A DNA stretch of 64,000 bases from Eubacteriales bacterium (GTDB lineage: Bacteria > Bacillota > Clostridia > Christensenellales > CAG-138): NCBI GenBank assembly GCA_021373115.1, contig JAJFTI010000034.1, forward strand, positions 1-64,000, written 5' to 3'. Each line of letters opens with the position of its first letter. Within the stretch, counting starts at the first letter, position 1. Below are positions 44,961 to 52,844 of this stretch, piece by piece. Below the pieces are notes generated by a model. It worked only from the letters and a program-made list of their open reading frames with translations. It did not search any database and was not told the DNA's origin. Made by a program: the position numbers and the translations under genes.

Positions 44961-45401
44961 CTATAGCCCCAATACCTGTTTGATCCTTGCCACATACCGG
45001 CGGGAAACATAGGTGACCGCGCCGTTTTGCATTTGAACGCAAATTGTTCCCGCAAGGCTCAGGTCAAATCGTTTCACCTTGCGCAGATTGATGATTTCCG
45101 AATTGGAAATCCGAACGAACATCTTTTTATCCAGCCGTTCTTCCAGTTCATAGAGCCGCAGGCGGAGCAAATAGGGTCCGTCCATCGTTTCGGCCAGAAC
45201 CTTCCCGCTTTCCGCGTATACGCGGAGCACAAACTCTTCCTGCAGAATCGTCGCTTCATCCTCCCGAAAACCAACCAGCATCTGCGGCGCGTCCTGCGAC
45301 AGCCTCCCGACGAGCGCATGGATCTCTTCGTTTACCTTGTCCGTATAGACAACCACCAGAGGTTCCTTGCGCGATTCGTCCAATTGAATTTCGATTTTCA
45401 C
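44961..45401 (-). CDS. LytTR-family DNA-binding regulator
   Basis: The LytTR domain fills about residues 45-146: LFVRISNSEIINLRKVKRFDL is seen in part (RISNSEIINLRKVKRF) and VTYVSRRYVARIKQVLGL ends it. No receiver domain is present. GTG 45401 is chosen because GGGGAGGTG is correctly spaced; the longer frame from 45455 has no ribosome site. Paired with DUF3021 downstream. Its targets probably include its own promoter. Confidence 0.86.
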   Translation of the reverse strand: MKIEIQLDESRKEPLVVVYTDKVNEEIHALVGRLSQDAPQMLVGFREDEATILQEEFVLRVYAESGKVLAETMDGPYLLRLRLYELEERLDKKMFVRISNSEIINLRKVKRFDLSLAGTICVQMQNGAVTYVSRRYVARIKQVLGL

Positions 45402-45524
45402 TCGTTCACCTCCCCGTTTCAATTGCAGTATACGAACGTTGCTTCCGGTAAGCAATCGATTCCGGACGCATGGTCGTTCTTTCGTCCTGGTCGGTTGAAA
45501 TCAGCGGAAGCATGGTGGTGTTTC

Positions 45525-45553
45525 TTCAAGAAAAGTCCGGCGCGAACCGGACT
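45525..45553 (-). terminator. Terminator after the PadR/DUF2812 pair
   Basis: AGTCCGG (45534-45540) pairs with CCGGACT (45547-45553); on the minus strand TTTCTTG follows. Confidence 0.75.
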
Positions 45554-45566
45554 AAAACTAGTTTCG

Positions 45567-46112
45567 TCATTCATAAAGCATATGTTCGCGTTTTAGTTTT
45601 CGTTTCATCTGGCTGACGCGCAAAAATCCGTAGATCGCGAAAACGGCAAACGCCGCAAAGAACAGTCCGAACCCCAGATGAAAAATATCCGGCCAGCCCT
45701 CGTAGTAATTCAGCAGGAACTGAAGGGTATTTACCACCATCAGCGGCGTTATGCCGCCGATAAACCAGAGCACACGGTTCAGGTGCCGAATTCGGCAGTC
45801 ATAGTCCGAGTATAGGTCGAATTCACCCAAACTGTGTTTCTTTCGAAAATACACCCACCGGAACATAGCGCCAATGTACTCCGCGCCTGTGTCCTCAATA
45901 AAACGGATATACCGTTCGCTCTCCAAATGCGTCGGCAGGTTTTCAAGCAGTTCAAGGCGAACGGTGTATTCACCCGGATCGCTGTTCTCAAACGTATAGC
46001 TGCAGTAGCCAATCGAAACCAGCGCAAGACCCTTCGATGCCATCTCGTTGAGCCATCGCTCTTCCTTATCGAAATCCCAAAGCGGAAAAACCTTATGTAC
46101 CGTTCGTCTCAT
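45567..46112 (-). CDS. DUF2812 membrane protein
   Basis: Residues 1-110 are soluble and carry the DUF2812 pattern (HKVFPLWDFDKEERWLNEMASKGLAL and a beta-rich part). Two membrane helices follow (about 117-137 and 146-166). DUF2812 genes almost always follow a PadR gene, as here with a four-base overlap. The protein may be the signal partner of that regulator; function unproven. Confidence 0.85.
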   Translation of the reverse strand: MRRTVHKVFPLWDFDKEERWLNEMASKGLALVSIGYCSYTFENSDPGEYTVRLELLENLPTHLESERYIRFIEDTGAEYIGAMFRWVYFRKKHSLGEFDLYSDYDCRIRHLNRVLWFIGGITPLMVVNTLQFLLNYYEGWPDIFHLGFGLFFAAFAVFAIYGFLRVSQMKRKLKREHMLYE

Positions 46113-46432
46113 CCCTGTTTCCCTCCCAAAATCCTGCTGGCGTTATGGATCAGTTCCTCCAGCCTCTTTATTTCCGCGGCGAGTATTGCTTTCCCTTTTT
46201 CTGTAATCTGGTACTGTTTTCGTCTGCTATCCGTTTCGCCCGGCAGCGAACGAATCCAATCTCGCTCCAGCATGGTATTAATCGCGCCGTAGAGTGTGCC
46301 CGCCGCAAGATGAACCCGCCCCGCGGACATGGCTTCCACGTTCTGCATAATGCCGTAGCCATGCAGAGGTTCCAGCAGCGAAAGAAGGATATAATATACC
46401 GCTTCCGTCAACGCGGATGATTCCGTTCCCAA
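46109..46432 (-). CDS. PadR-family transcriptional regulator
   Basis: Winged-helix regulator of 107 residues: ALTEAVYYILLSLLEPLHGYGIM, VHLAAGTLYGAINTMLERDWIRS and SRRKQYQITEKGKAIL (each given in part). Short PadR form (subfamily 2). Its promoter holds inverted and direct repeats likely bound by PadR itself. Confidence 0.92.
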   Translation of the reverse strand: MGTESSALTEAVYYILLSLLEPLHGYGIMQNVEAMSAGRVHLAAGTLYGAINTMLERDWIRSLPGETDSRRKQYQITEKGKAILAAEIKRLEELIHNASRILGGKQG

Positions 46433-46464
46433 GCCGAATCCTCCCCCTTCGTTTTTCGGTAACC

Positions 46465-46526
46465 GTTATAACGCATTACGTTATATCGTATGCCGTTATA
46501 TTATATCGTCCGCCGATATATGTCAA
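46465..46526 (-). promoter_or_regulatory. PadR promoter with operator repeats
   Basis: On the minus strand TTGACA (46521-46526) and TATAAT (46500-46505), 15 bases apart. TATATCG/CGATATA form an inverted repeat (46502-46508, 46514-46520) between the boxes. A 15-base near-direct repeat starts at 46481 and 46501, exactly 20 bases apart, and GTTATAAC (46465-46472) is a further palindrome. Confidence 0.6.
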
Positions 46527-46538
46527 GTGTTTCCCGAT

Positions 46539-46646
46539 AAAAAACTTCGCAGTACGGCGCAAGACGTGAGAACGAAAAAAAGCGCCGCAGTACGGCGCAT
46601 GATGATAGACAAAAAAAGCGCCGCAGTACGGCGCATGATGATAGAC
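46539..46646 (-). repeat. Tandem triple terminator, 36-base unit
   Basis: Three consecutive 36-base units. The two next to the racemase gene (46575-46610 and 46611-46646) are identical; the third (46539-46574) is diverged. On the minus strand each has GCGCCGTACTGCGGCGC (hairpin) and then T7, so each copy is an intrinsic terminator directly past the racemase stop. Confidence 0.9.
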
Positions 46647-46649
46647 CGA

Positions 46650-47342
46650 TTATACCGGAAACGCCAGCCCCGCCGCTTTCTTTGCATGAATCAGGGTTGT
46701 ATCAAACAGCGGCAGCGCAACATCGCTCTGCGAAACGATCAGCCCCAACTCCGTGCAGCCAAGCAGTATGCCCTGCGCGCCGCGCTGCCGAAGCGAATCG
46801 ATCACGCGCAGGTACTCTTTTTTTGATTCGTTCTTTACAACGCCAAGGCAGAGTTCGTCGAAAATCACGCGGTTGACCAACTCGATATCGTCCCCTTCCG
46901 GAATCAGGATGTCGATTCCCCGCTCGGTCAGCTTGTTTCGGTAGAAGTCCTGCGTCATCGTATATTTCGTTCCCAGCAGCGCGACCCTGGTAATCCCGTG
47001 CTCGCAGAGCTCTTCCGCCGCCGCCTCGGCGATATGCACGAGCGGAACATGAATACTTGCCTGCACCTGCGGCGCGACCTTGTGCAGCGTGTTCGTGCAG
47101 ATCAGGATGAAATCCGCGCCCGCGCGCTCCAGCCGCGCGGCAACGTCGCCCAGCAATTCGGCGGCGGCGTCCCAATCTCCGCGGGACATCAGCGCTTCCA
47201 CTTCGAAGAAATCCACACTGTAGAGCAGGATTTTTGCGGAGTGCAGCCCGCCAAGCTTCTCTTTTGCCGCTTCGTTGAGCAGTTGATAATAGGTGATCGT
47301 ACTCTCCCAGCTCATGCCGCCGATCAAACCGATGGTTTTCAT
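46650..47342 (-). CDS. Aspartate/glutamate racemase family protein
   Basis: PLP-independent racemase with two catalytic cysteines: LICTNTLHK (about residue 81) and LLGCTELGLIV (about 196). Start MKTIGLIGGMSWEST is typical of the YgeA/aspartate racemase group. Length 230 is standard. D-aspartate for cell-wall cross-bridges is one possible role; substrate preference cannot be read. Confidence 0.9.
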   Translation of the reverse strand: MKTIGLIGGMSWESTITYYQLLNEAAKEKLGGLHSAKILLYSVDFFEVEALMSRGDWDAAAELLGDVAARLERAGADFILICTNTLHKVAPQVQASIHVPLVHIAEAAAEELCEHGITRVALLGTKYTMTQDFYRNKLTERGIDILIPEGDDIELVNRVIFDELCLGVVKNESKKEYLRVIDSLRQRGAQGILLGCTELGLIVSQSDVALPLFDTTLIHAKKAAGLAFPV

Positions 47343-47366
47343 GCAGTCACCTCCATAGCATTATGA

Positions 47367-47846
47367 TTACTCACTATCCGCCAATTGTTCCAGCGCGTCC
47401 CCTGCCAGCCGGTACACCGTCCATTCGTTCAGCGGCTCCGCGCCAAGCGAACGATAAAAATCGATGCTTGGACTGTTCCAGTCCAGGCAGGCCCATTCCA
47501 GCCTTCCGCAGCCGCGCGCATGGGCAATCTTAGCAAGCTGCCGCAAAATTTCCCGTCCATATCCTTTCATCCGATACTCCGGCAGAACGAACAGGTCTTC
47601 CAGGTAGATGCCCGCTCTGCCAAGAAACGTAGAAAAGTTATAGAAATAGAGCGCGAAACCGACCTCCCGTTCCCCTTCGAGAACAAAGAATGCTTCCGCC
47701 GCACGCTTTTCAAACAGCCATTCGCGCAAAGTATCCTCCGTCGCGACAACTTGCGGCAGCATGCGCTCATATTCTGCAAGCGCGCGAATGAATGCGAGCA
47801 GCAACGCTGTATCTTCCGGTTCTGCTGGCCGAAAATCCGCTTTCAT
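47367..47846 (-). CDS. GNAT N-acetyltransferase, spermidine/diamine acetyltransferase-like
   Basis: Resembles SAT1-type acetyltransferases: FRPAEPEDTALLLAFIRALAEYE at the start in part, FYNFSTFLGRAGIYLEDLFVLPEYR, and the acetyl-CoA loop KGYGREILRQLAK, then CGRLEWACLDWNSPSIDFY. These segments are strongly conserved in thialysine/diamine acetyltransferases. ATG 47846 follows GGAGGTAGA. Length 159. The exact amine is unknown. Confidence 0.88.
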   Translation of the reverse strand: MKADFRPAEPEDTALLLAFIRALAEYERMLPQVVATEDTLREWLFEKRAAEAFFVLEGEREVGFALYFYNFSTFLGRAGIYLEDLFVLPEYRMKGYGREILRQLAKIAHARGCGRLEWACLDWNSPSIDFYRSLGAEPLNEWTVYRLAGDALEQLADSE

Positions 47847-47943
47847 TCTACCTCCTGCATGTAAAAATCTTTTTCCGTACATCATAACACATTCAACTGC
47901 AAAAGCCGACTACAAACGTAATCGGCTTTCTCTTTTTCATCGC

Positions 47944-48372
47944 TTAGTTTCGCAGGCTGCCGTCCCCGCCCATCAGTGCCACCATCTCTTCGATGTGTTC
48001 CAGCGGAAACGGCGGGTCGCAGAGCGGTTTCATGGCAATGCTCATGAGCTTCATCGGGTTATCATCCGCCGCGACACGATTGGAAGAAAACGCGCCGCAG
48101 CGCCGGCAGCGATGGATCACCGCCCATTCGCCTCCCTTTCGTACCCATACCGCCACAGGGTCCATTACCCCGCCGCAGTCGGATTCCCGATCTCCCGGCT
48201 CGTTATCAACATGCTGGCTGGACAGACAGTTTGGGCAGTGATTGCGGTGATCGCTGCCCGCTCCGTATGGAACCACCTGCCTTCCGCAGACTTTGCAGGT
48301 AAAAACATCGTTGCAGGCATGTGTTTTGTAGTAGCCTTTGTCAAATTGCTTCCGCTTGTTCTCTCGATTCAC
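47944..48372 (-). CDS. RNHCP-domain zinc-binding protein
   Basis: Small protein of 142 residues with the RNHCP signature DHRNHCPNCLSSQHVDN and further Cys pairs (FTCKVCGRQV, RCRRCGAF) that make up zinc sites. The function of the family is unknown. The start is GTG 48372, with GGAGGATCAG upstream; the open frame runs on to 48810 only because the leader and tRNA-Arg gene contain no stop in that frame. The leader (48373-48565) carries a hairpin CGCAAACC/GGTTTGCG around 48433-48452. Confidence 0.87.
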   Translation of the reverse strand: MNRENKRKQFDKGYYKTHACNDVFTCKVCGRQVVPYGAGSDHRNHCPNCLSSQHVDNEPGDRESDCGGVMDPVAVWVRKGGEWAVIHRCRRCGAFSSNRVAADDNPMKLMSIAMKPLCDPPFPLEHIEEMVALMGGDGSLRN

Positions 48373-48570
48373 AAAACTGATCCTCCAAAAAGTATTTTGA
48401 ATTCCTTTTGGGAGGAATGCGTCTGTTATTTGTCGCAAACCTCCCGGTTTGCGGCAATTACCATGCGTTTCATCTTTTTCAAAAAACAAATCCCCTTTCC
48501 TGTGCTGCCGATTCATCCCTCTGCGGAACGCTTTTCGAAAGCAATCCGAAACATCTTTGGCAGTATGGTT

Positions 48571-48598
48571 ATTATAACAAATACGAACGGAAATACAA
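48571..48598 (-). promoter_or_regulatory. Promoter of the RNHCP gene
   Basis: On the minus strand TTGTAT (48593-48598), 16 bases, TATAAT (48571-48576). It implies a leader of nearly 200 bases. Confidence 0.65.
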
Positions 48599-48670
48599 TC
48601 ATTCTTAACTGTTTTTGGACAAGAAAATATCGCGGCACTTTCTGAATCAGCCCAGACTACTGGTATCCAC

Positions 48671-48716
48671 AAAAAAACAAAAAAAGAGACATGGTTTTTT
48701 TGAAAAAACCATGTCT
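48671..48716 (-). terminator. Terminator of tRNA-Arg
   Basis: AGACATGG (48687-48694) pairs with CCATGTCT (48709-48716), continued by A/T pairs; on the minus strand CTTTTTTTG follows. Confidence 0.85.
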
Positions 48717-48721
48717 TCTTC

Positions 48722-48797
48722 TGGCGCGCCTGGCAGGATTCGAACCTGCGACCTACCGGTTCGTAGCCGGGCACTCTATCCACTGAGCTACAAGCGC
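48722..48797 (-). tRNA. tRNA-Arg (anticodon ACG)
   Basis: Complete 76-base cloverleaf with encoded CCA. Acceptor GCGCTTG/CAGGCGC, anticodon loop CTACGAA (anticodon ACG, codon CGT and by inosine CGC/CGA), T arm GCAGG TTCGAAT CCTGC, discriminator G. Confidence 0.96.
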
Positions 48798-48821
48798 AAG
48801 CCACACTCAACGTGCTTTATC

Positions 48822-48850
48822 ATTTTAGCCAGATGGCCGATAATTGTCAA
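48822..48850 (-). promoter_or_regulatory. Promoter of tRNA-Arg
   Basis: On the minus strand TTGACA (48845-48850), 17 bases, TAAAAT (48822-48827): near-consensus. Confidence 0.88.
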
Positions 48851-48962
48851 CCCTTTCCGCAGAAGTGAACCTTGTTTATTTTTCTCCCCGTTCCATTCCG
48901 TATAAAATTGAAATTGTGCTAGAATAGGAACACAGGAATTCAGTCAGGAATGTGCGGGATTT

Positions 48963-49706
48963 TTAAATACAGCGCCCGCCGTCTACGCTGAGCACCTGAC
49001 CTGTGATAAACGAGGCTTCCTCCGAAGCCAGAAACTGTACCGCCGCGGCAATATCCTCCGGCAGACCAGCGCGCAAAAGCGGCGTTTCTTCGCAGATACC
49101 TGCGATCACCTCCGCGGTAAATGCCCGCGTCATATCGGTCAGCACAAAACCGGGCGCTACGCAATTGACGCGGATGCCGCTAGGCGCAACCTCTTTGGCC
49201 AGCGCTTTTGTATACCCGATGACCGCCGCTTTGGAAGCGGAATATGCAACCTCGCAGGAACCGCCAGTTACTCCCCACATGGAGGAGATATTCACGATTG
49301 CACCGCGCTTTTGCGAGATCATTTCCGCAAGGACGCTGTTTGTAATAAGAAACATTCCCGTAACGTTCGTCTCCAGCACGCGGTTCCAGTCCGCCAGCGT
49401 CGTATCGGTCACCAGCTGGGTCGGCAAAGCGATTCCCGCATTGTTGACTAATACGTCGATAAAGCCAAAAACTTCCCGAACGGCTCTCGCGACGCCCGCC
49501 GCTTCCGAAGGAACGGTCAGGTCTCCCTGAACCAGCATGACGGAGCAGCCCTCGCGCTTCAGGTCATCCGCAACGGCGCGTGCATCGTCCTCCCGCTCGC
49601 GATAATGAATCGCGACCCGGTGCCCTTCCCGCGCGAACCGCCGCGCAACTCCCGCGCCAATCCCGCGCGAAGAACCCGTAACCAATACCGTGTGTTTCAT
49701 ACGCAC
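48963..49706 (-). CDS. Short-chain dehydrogenase, FabG-like
   Basis: NAD(P)-dependent reductase of 247 residues. Cofactor motif VTGSSRGIGAGVARR, NNAG in VLVNNAGIALP, catalytic Ser in IVNISSMWG and Tyr-x3-Lys in AYSASKAAVIGYTKAL. The end ITGQVLSVDGGRCI is typical for 3-oxoacyl-ACP reductases. It is isolated from fatty-acid genes, so it may be a FabG paralogue with another substrate. Confidence 0.9.
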   Translation of the reverse strand: MRMKHTVLVTGSSRGIGAGVARRFAREGHRVAIHYREREDDARAVADDLKREGCSVMLVQGDLTVPSEAAGVARAVREVFGFIDVLVNNAGIALPTQLVTDTTLADWNRVLETNVTGMFLITNSVLAEMISQKRGAIVNISSMWGVTGGSCEVAYSASKAAVIGYTKALAKEVAPSGIRVNCVAPGFVLTDMTRAFTAEVIAGICEETPLLRAGLPEDIAAAVQFLASEEASFITGQVLSVDGGRCI

Positions 49707-49758
49707 ATCATAGCAAACCGGCGCGAATCGCGCAACGCAAACGCGAAAGAAGGATTCG

Positions 49759-50589
49759 ATGGAATCACAACCGCTCTATCTTGGCTGCCATCTCTCCAAC
49801 GCAAAGGGTTACGAGGCCGCAGGCCGTGTCGCCCTTTCGATTGGCGCGAATACATTCCAGTTTTTCACGCGCAATCCGCGCGGCGGCGGCGTTAAGGCAA
49901 TCGACCCGGAGGATGCGGACGCGCTGCGATCGCTCTGCCGGGAGAACCGTTTCGGTACGCTCGTGGCACACGCGCCCTATACGCTGAACCCCTGTTCTTC
50001 CAACGCAAAAGTTCGGGATTTCGCCTACCGCTGTCTCGGCGAGGATCTCGAACGGATGAAATACTTCCCGGATCAAGTCTATAACCTGCATCCCGGCAGC
50101 CATGTCGGTCAAGGAATCCCTATGGGCATTCAGCGAACCGCAGAACTGCTCAACGAGATGATGACCGCCGATCAGCCGGCAACCGTCCTGCTGGAAACGA
50201 TGTCCGGCGGAGGATCGGAAATCGGCGGAACATTCGAAGAAATCGCCGAACTGCTCGCACGGATCAGCATTCATGACAAAATCGGCGTCTGTCTCGACAC
50301 CTGCCATCTGTATGCGGCGGGTTACGATGTGAAGAACGATCTCGACGGCGTTTTGCGAGCATTCGACCGGATCGTCGGTCTAGTTTACCTGCGCGCGCTG
50401 CACCTCAATGACAGCCTTTTTGATATCGGCAGCCATAAGGACCGGCATGCGCGAATCGGCGAGGGATACATCGGATTATCCGCCCTGCGAAGCATCGCTC
50501 ACCACGAAGCGTTTCGCGGACTGCCAATGATTCTGGAAACGCCGAACGAACCGCCGGAACACGGCGAAGAAATTCGGCTGCTGCGCTAA
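49759..50589 (+). CDS. nfo: Deoxyribonuclease IV (endonuclease IV)
   Basis: Zinc-dependent AP endonuclease of base excision repair. Of 276 residues, visible motifs are LGCHLSNAKGYEAAGR, VAHAPYTLNPCS, YNLHPGSHVGQG, VLLETMSGGGSEIGG, VCLDTCHLYAAGYD and ALHLNDSLFDIGSHKDRHARIGEG (given in part), which supply the metal ligands. Divergent from the SDR gene. Confidence 0.96.
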   Translation: MESQPLYLGCHLSNAKGYEAAGRVALSIGANTFQFFTRNPRGGGVKAIDPEDADALRSLCRENRFGTLVAHAPYTLNPCSSNAKVRDFAYRCLGEDLERMKYFPDQVYNLHPGSHVGQGIPMGIQRTAELLNEMMTADQPATVLLETMSGGGSEIGGTFEEIAELLARISIHDKIGVCLDTCHLYAAGYDVKNDLDGVLRAFDRIVGLVYLRALHLNDSLFDIGSHKDRHARIGEGYIGLSALRSIAHHEAFRGLPMILETPNEPPEHGEEIRLLR

Positions 50590-50594
50590 AAAAT

Positions 50595-50620
50595 GCCGCT
50601 CGCGCGGCGTCTTTGTTTTT
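50595..50620 (+). terminator. Terminator after nfo
   Basis: GCCGC (50595-50599) pairs with GCGGC (50604-50608), followed by GTCTTTGTTTTTG. Confidence 0.6.
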
Positions 50621-50628
50621 GATACTTT

Positions 50629-51732
50629 TCATTTTTCCCGAAGAAAGACGTCCGCATGCGCGCGCGCCATCGCTTCCAGCGTGTACCCGCGCACAACATT
50701 CAGCGCGGCATTCGCCATGGAATCCCGCAGCATATCGTTTGAGAGAAGCGTATTCAGCCTCTGTGCAATCGGCTCCCATGTTTCAGCGGGAATCAGATAT
50801 CCGTTTTCTCCGTCCCTGATCATTTCACAGCCTGCAACGCATCCCTCCGTTGTAAGGACGGGCAGGCCGTTTGCCATCGCCTCGTTCACAACAAGGCCCC
50901 AAACATCCTCCCGCGTCGGCAGAACAAACACATCCGCCGCTTTGTAATACTCGTTCAGTATTTCCTTGGAAGAAAACTCGACGAACGCAACGTTTTGCAC
51001 GTTCAGTTCGCGCAGGAGCGCGCTCCATTCCGCGCGCGGTTTTCCGCCAACAACGACAACCGCCGTATTTTCCGGCAGCCGCGCTGCCGCGCGTATCAAT
51101 AAGTCGTATCCCTTTCGGTGCAGCGGCTGGCCAACGCTAAGCACCAGCTTTTCCCGTGCGATGCCGAGGCGATCCTTTGCTTCCCTTCGCTCCTGCTCAT
51201 TCCATGGATTTTTAACAATCTCCCGCTCGAAAATCGACGAAAAGGGATAGCGCTGAATCCGCTCTCTGGGAATGCCGAAGTTCTGATAAAAACGATCGGT
51301 CTGTTCTCCAGTGCTCCAGTAGCGCTCCGCGCCGCGGATCAGCCGTTTTTTTACCGCGTGAATCAGGGCGTTCTCCGTGCGCAGAACGCCGCCGTCCAGC
51401 TCCATTTCATATGGAATCCCTCTGGCTTTCAGCGTAAGAATGGCCACGGCTTCCGTTGCGTAGCCGTAATTCGTTGCAACAATGTGATCGTAACGGTTGC
51501 GCTTTAAAAACGGCAGTATTTTCCAGTCTGCTTCGCGCTCGCGGATATCGCCATCCCTTAAGAAGATCGCGGTAAAGTTCAGTTTCTGATCAAGATTGTA
51601 ATTAAACGTTGTGACAGGCGTTGTTTTCGCTTCAAACAGCACGGTAAGATCAACGAGCTTTCCGAGTTCGTTAAAAAAGTCGATCCGATACGGCGCCGGA
51701 ATGTTCGTAATGAACAGAACTTTTTTTGTCAT
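50629..51732 (-). CDS. Glycosyltransferase family 4 (third of three)
   Basis: GT-B glycosyltransferase of 367 residues. Start VLFITNIPAPYRIDFFNELG is typical of the donor/acceptor N-domain, and the C-domain has LVLSVGQPLHRKGYDLLIRA and PTREDVWGLVVNEAMANGLPVL (given in part). Its ATG overlaps the upstream glycosyltransferase stop by four bases. The trio probably builds a surface polysaccharide or glycolipid; sugars unknown. Confidence 0.9.
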   Translation of the reverse strand: MTKKVLFITNIPAPYRIDFFNELGKLVDLTVLFEAKTTPVTTFNYNLDQKLNFTAIFLRDGDIREREADWKILPFLKRNRYDHIVATNYGYATEAVAILTLKARGIPYEMELDGGVLRTENALIHAVKKRLIRGAERYWSTGEQTDRFYQNFGIPRERIQRYPFSSIFEREIVKNPWNEQERREAKDRLGIAREKLVLSVGQPLHRKGYDLLIRAAARLPENTAVVVVGGKPRAEWSALLRELNVQNVAFVEFSSKEILNEYYKAADVFVLPTREDVWGLVVNEAMANGLPVLTTEGCVAGCEMIRDGENGYLIPAETWEPIAQRLNTLLSNDMLRDSMANAALNVVRGYTLEAMARAHADVFLREK

Positions 51733-52844
51733 ACGCGCCCCGCCGCCTTTTCATAATACGCCTGCAGCTGCGCCGCGGCCGTCGAAATCGCATAACCACG
51801 CTCGATGATCTCCCGCTCCGGAAAATTGCGTGTTATTGGACTTGCTGCATGCACAAATGCGTTCGCCCAGGCAGCGGTATCATCCAGCGAAAGATACGCG
51901 CAATCCGCAATCTGCGTGTCGCGCGGAATCGCATCCGAGGCAAGGCAGCTTAGTCCGCTCGCCTGTGCCTCGATCAACACAATACCCAGCCCTTCGAAAA
52001 CAGAGGGAAGCACAAACAGGTCGAATGCGGAAAGCAGCGCGGGCACATCCTCGCGAAAGCCGGCGAGCACAACGTCCCGTTCCAACCCCAGGCGGGAAAT
52101 CTGCGCTTCAATTTGCGGCCGATCCTGCCCGTCCCCAACGAGAACCAGCGCAAGTGCGCCGCGCGTCTTCTTCGCTTCCGCGAATGCGTTGAGCAGGAAC
52201 AGCTGGTTCTTCTGGCGCAGGTCAAAGCGGCCGATATGGCCAATGACGAAGCGACCGTTGAGTCCAATCTCCGCGCGGACGGTGGTTCGCGTCGATTCGT
52301 TATAACGATATTGACCGGCATCGATCGCGTTTCGAACGATTGTTACCTTTCCCGCGTTAACGAGCGCGTCGCCATACAGAAAGCGCCCCGCGTTTTCCGA
52401 GCAGGAAAGCAGGTGCGTCGCAGACGCCGGGATCCGCCGCCGCGCCAGTTCGTGCACCGCACGCCGGATCGGGTTTCCGGTCAAAAAGTCGGTGTTGTGG
52501 CTGTGGGAAATGCGAACCGGAACACCGGCTTTCTTCGCCAGTTCCAGCGGATAGGCGTTCATGCCGTCCATATGCGCATGGACAACGTCATATCCTGCGC
52601 GGATCGCCTGCAGAAGGCACTTACGATTTCCGGCCGGATCATTCCGCCGGTAAGGAATATGATAGACCGTTGCCCCCAGCCCGAGCGCCTCCGCTTCCCG
52701 CGCGCCGGATTCGGATCCATGCACCAGAAAGTCCACCGCAACGCGCTCGCGGTCGAAATGCGAAGCGTAATTCAGCATCCAGCTTGCGATGCCGCCGCGG
52801 TCCAAAGAACCGCCGCCGACGTAGAGTACGCGAACGGGCTTCAT
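51729..52844 (-). CDS. Glycosyltransferase family 4, EpsF-like (second of three)
   Basis: GT-B enzyme of 371 residues: VLYVGGGSLDRGGIASWMLNYA, HSHNTDF, FVIGHIGRFDLRQKNQLFLLNAF and LPSVFEGLGIVLIEAQASGL (in parts). Closest in pattern to EpsF/CapM-type transferases for exopolysaccharide. ATG 52844 overlaps the preceding stop by four bases and follows GGGGAGGGAAAGGC; the frame to 52934 is an extension into the upstream gene. Confidence 0.9.
   Translation of the reverse strand: MKPVRVLYVGGGSLDRGGIASWMLNYASHFDRERVAVDFLVHGSESGAREAEALGLGATVYHIPYRRNDPAGNRKCLLQAIRAGYDVVHAHMDGMNAYPLELAKKAGVPVRISHSHNTDFLTGNPIRRAVHELARRRIPASATHLLSCSENAGRFLYGDALVNAGKVTIVRNAIDAGQYRYNESTRTTVRAEIGLNGRFVIGHIGRFDLRQKNQLFLLNAFAEAKKTRGALALVLVGDGQDRPQIEAQISRLGLERDVVLAGFREDVPALLSAFDLFVLPSVFEGLGIVLIEAQASGLSCLASDAIPRDTQIADCAYLSLDDTAAWANAFVHAASPITRNFPEREIIERGYAISTAAAQLQAYYEKAAGRV

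Noticed and set aside
46527..46826. Plus-strand frame with a repeated KKSAAVRRMMID peptide
   Set aside because: The repeat comes from the tandem terminator units, not from a repeated protein.
47944..48810. A 288-codon open frame on the minus strand
   Set aside because: Its first part is the tRNA-Arg gene and its terminator plus the leader read as protein; only the portion from GTG 48372 with a ribosome site is the RNHCP gene.
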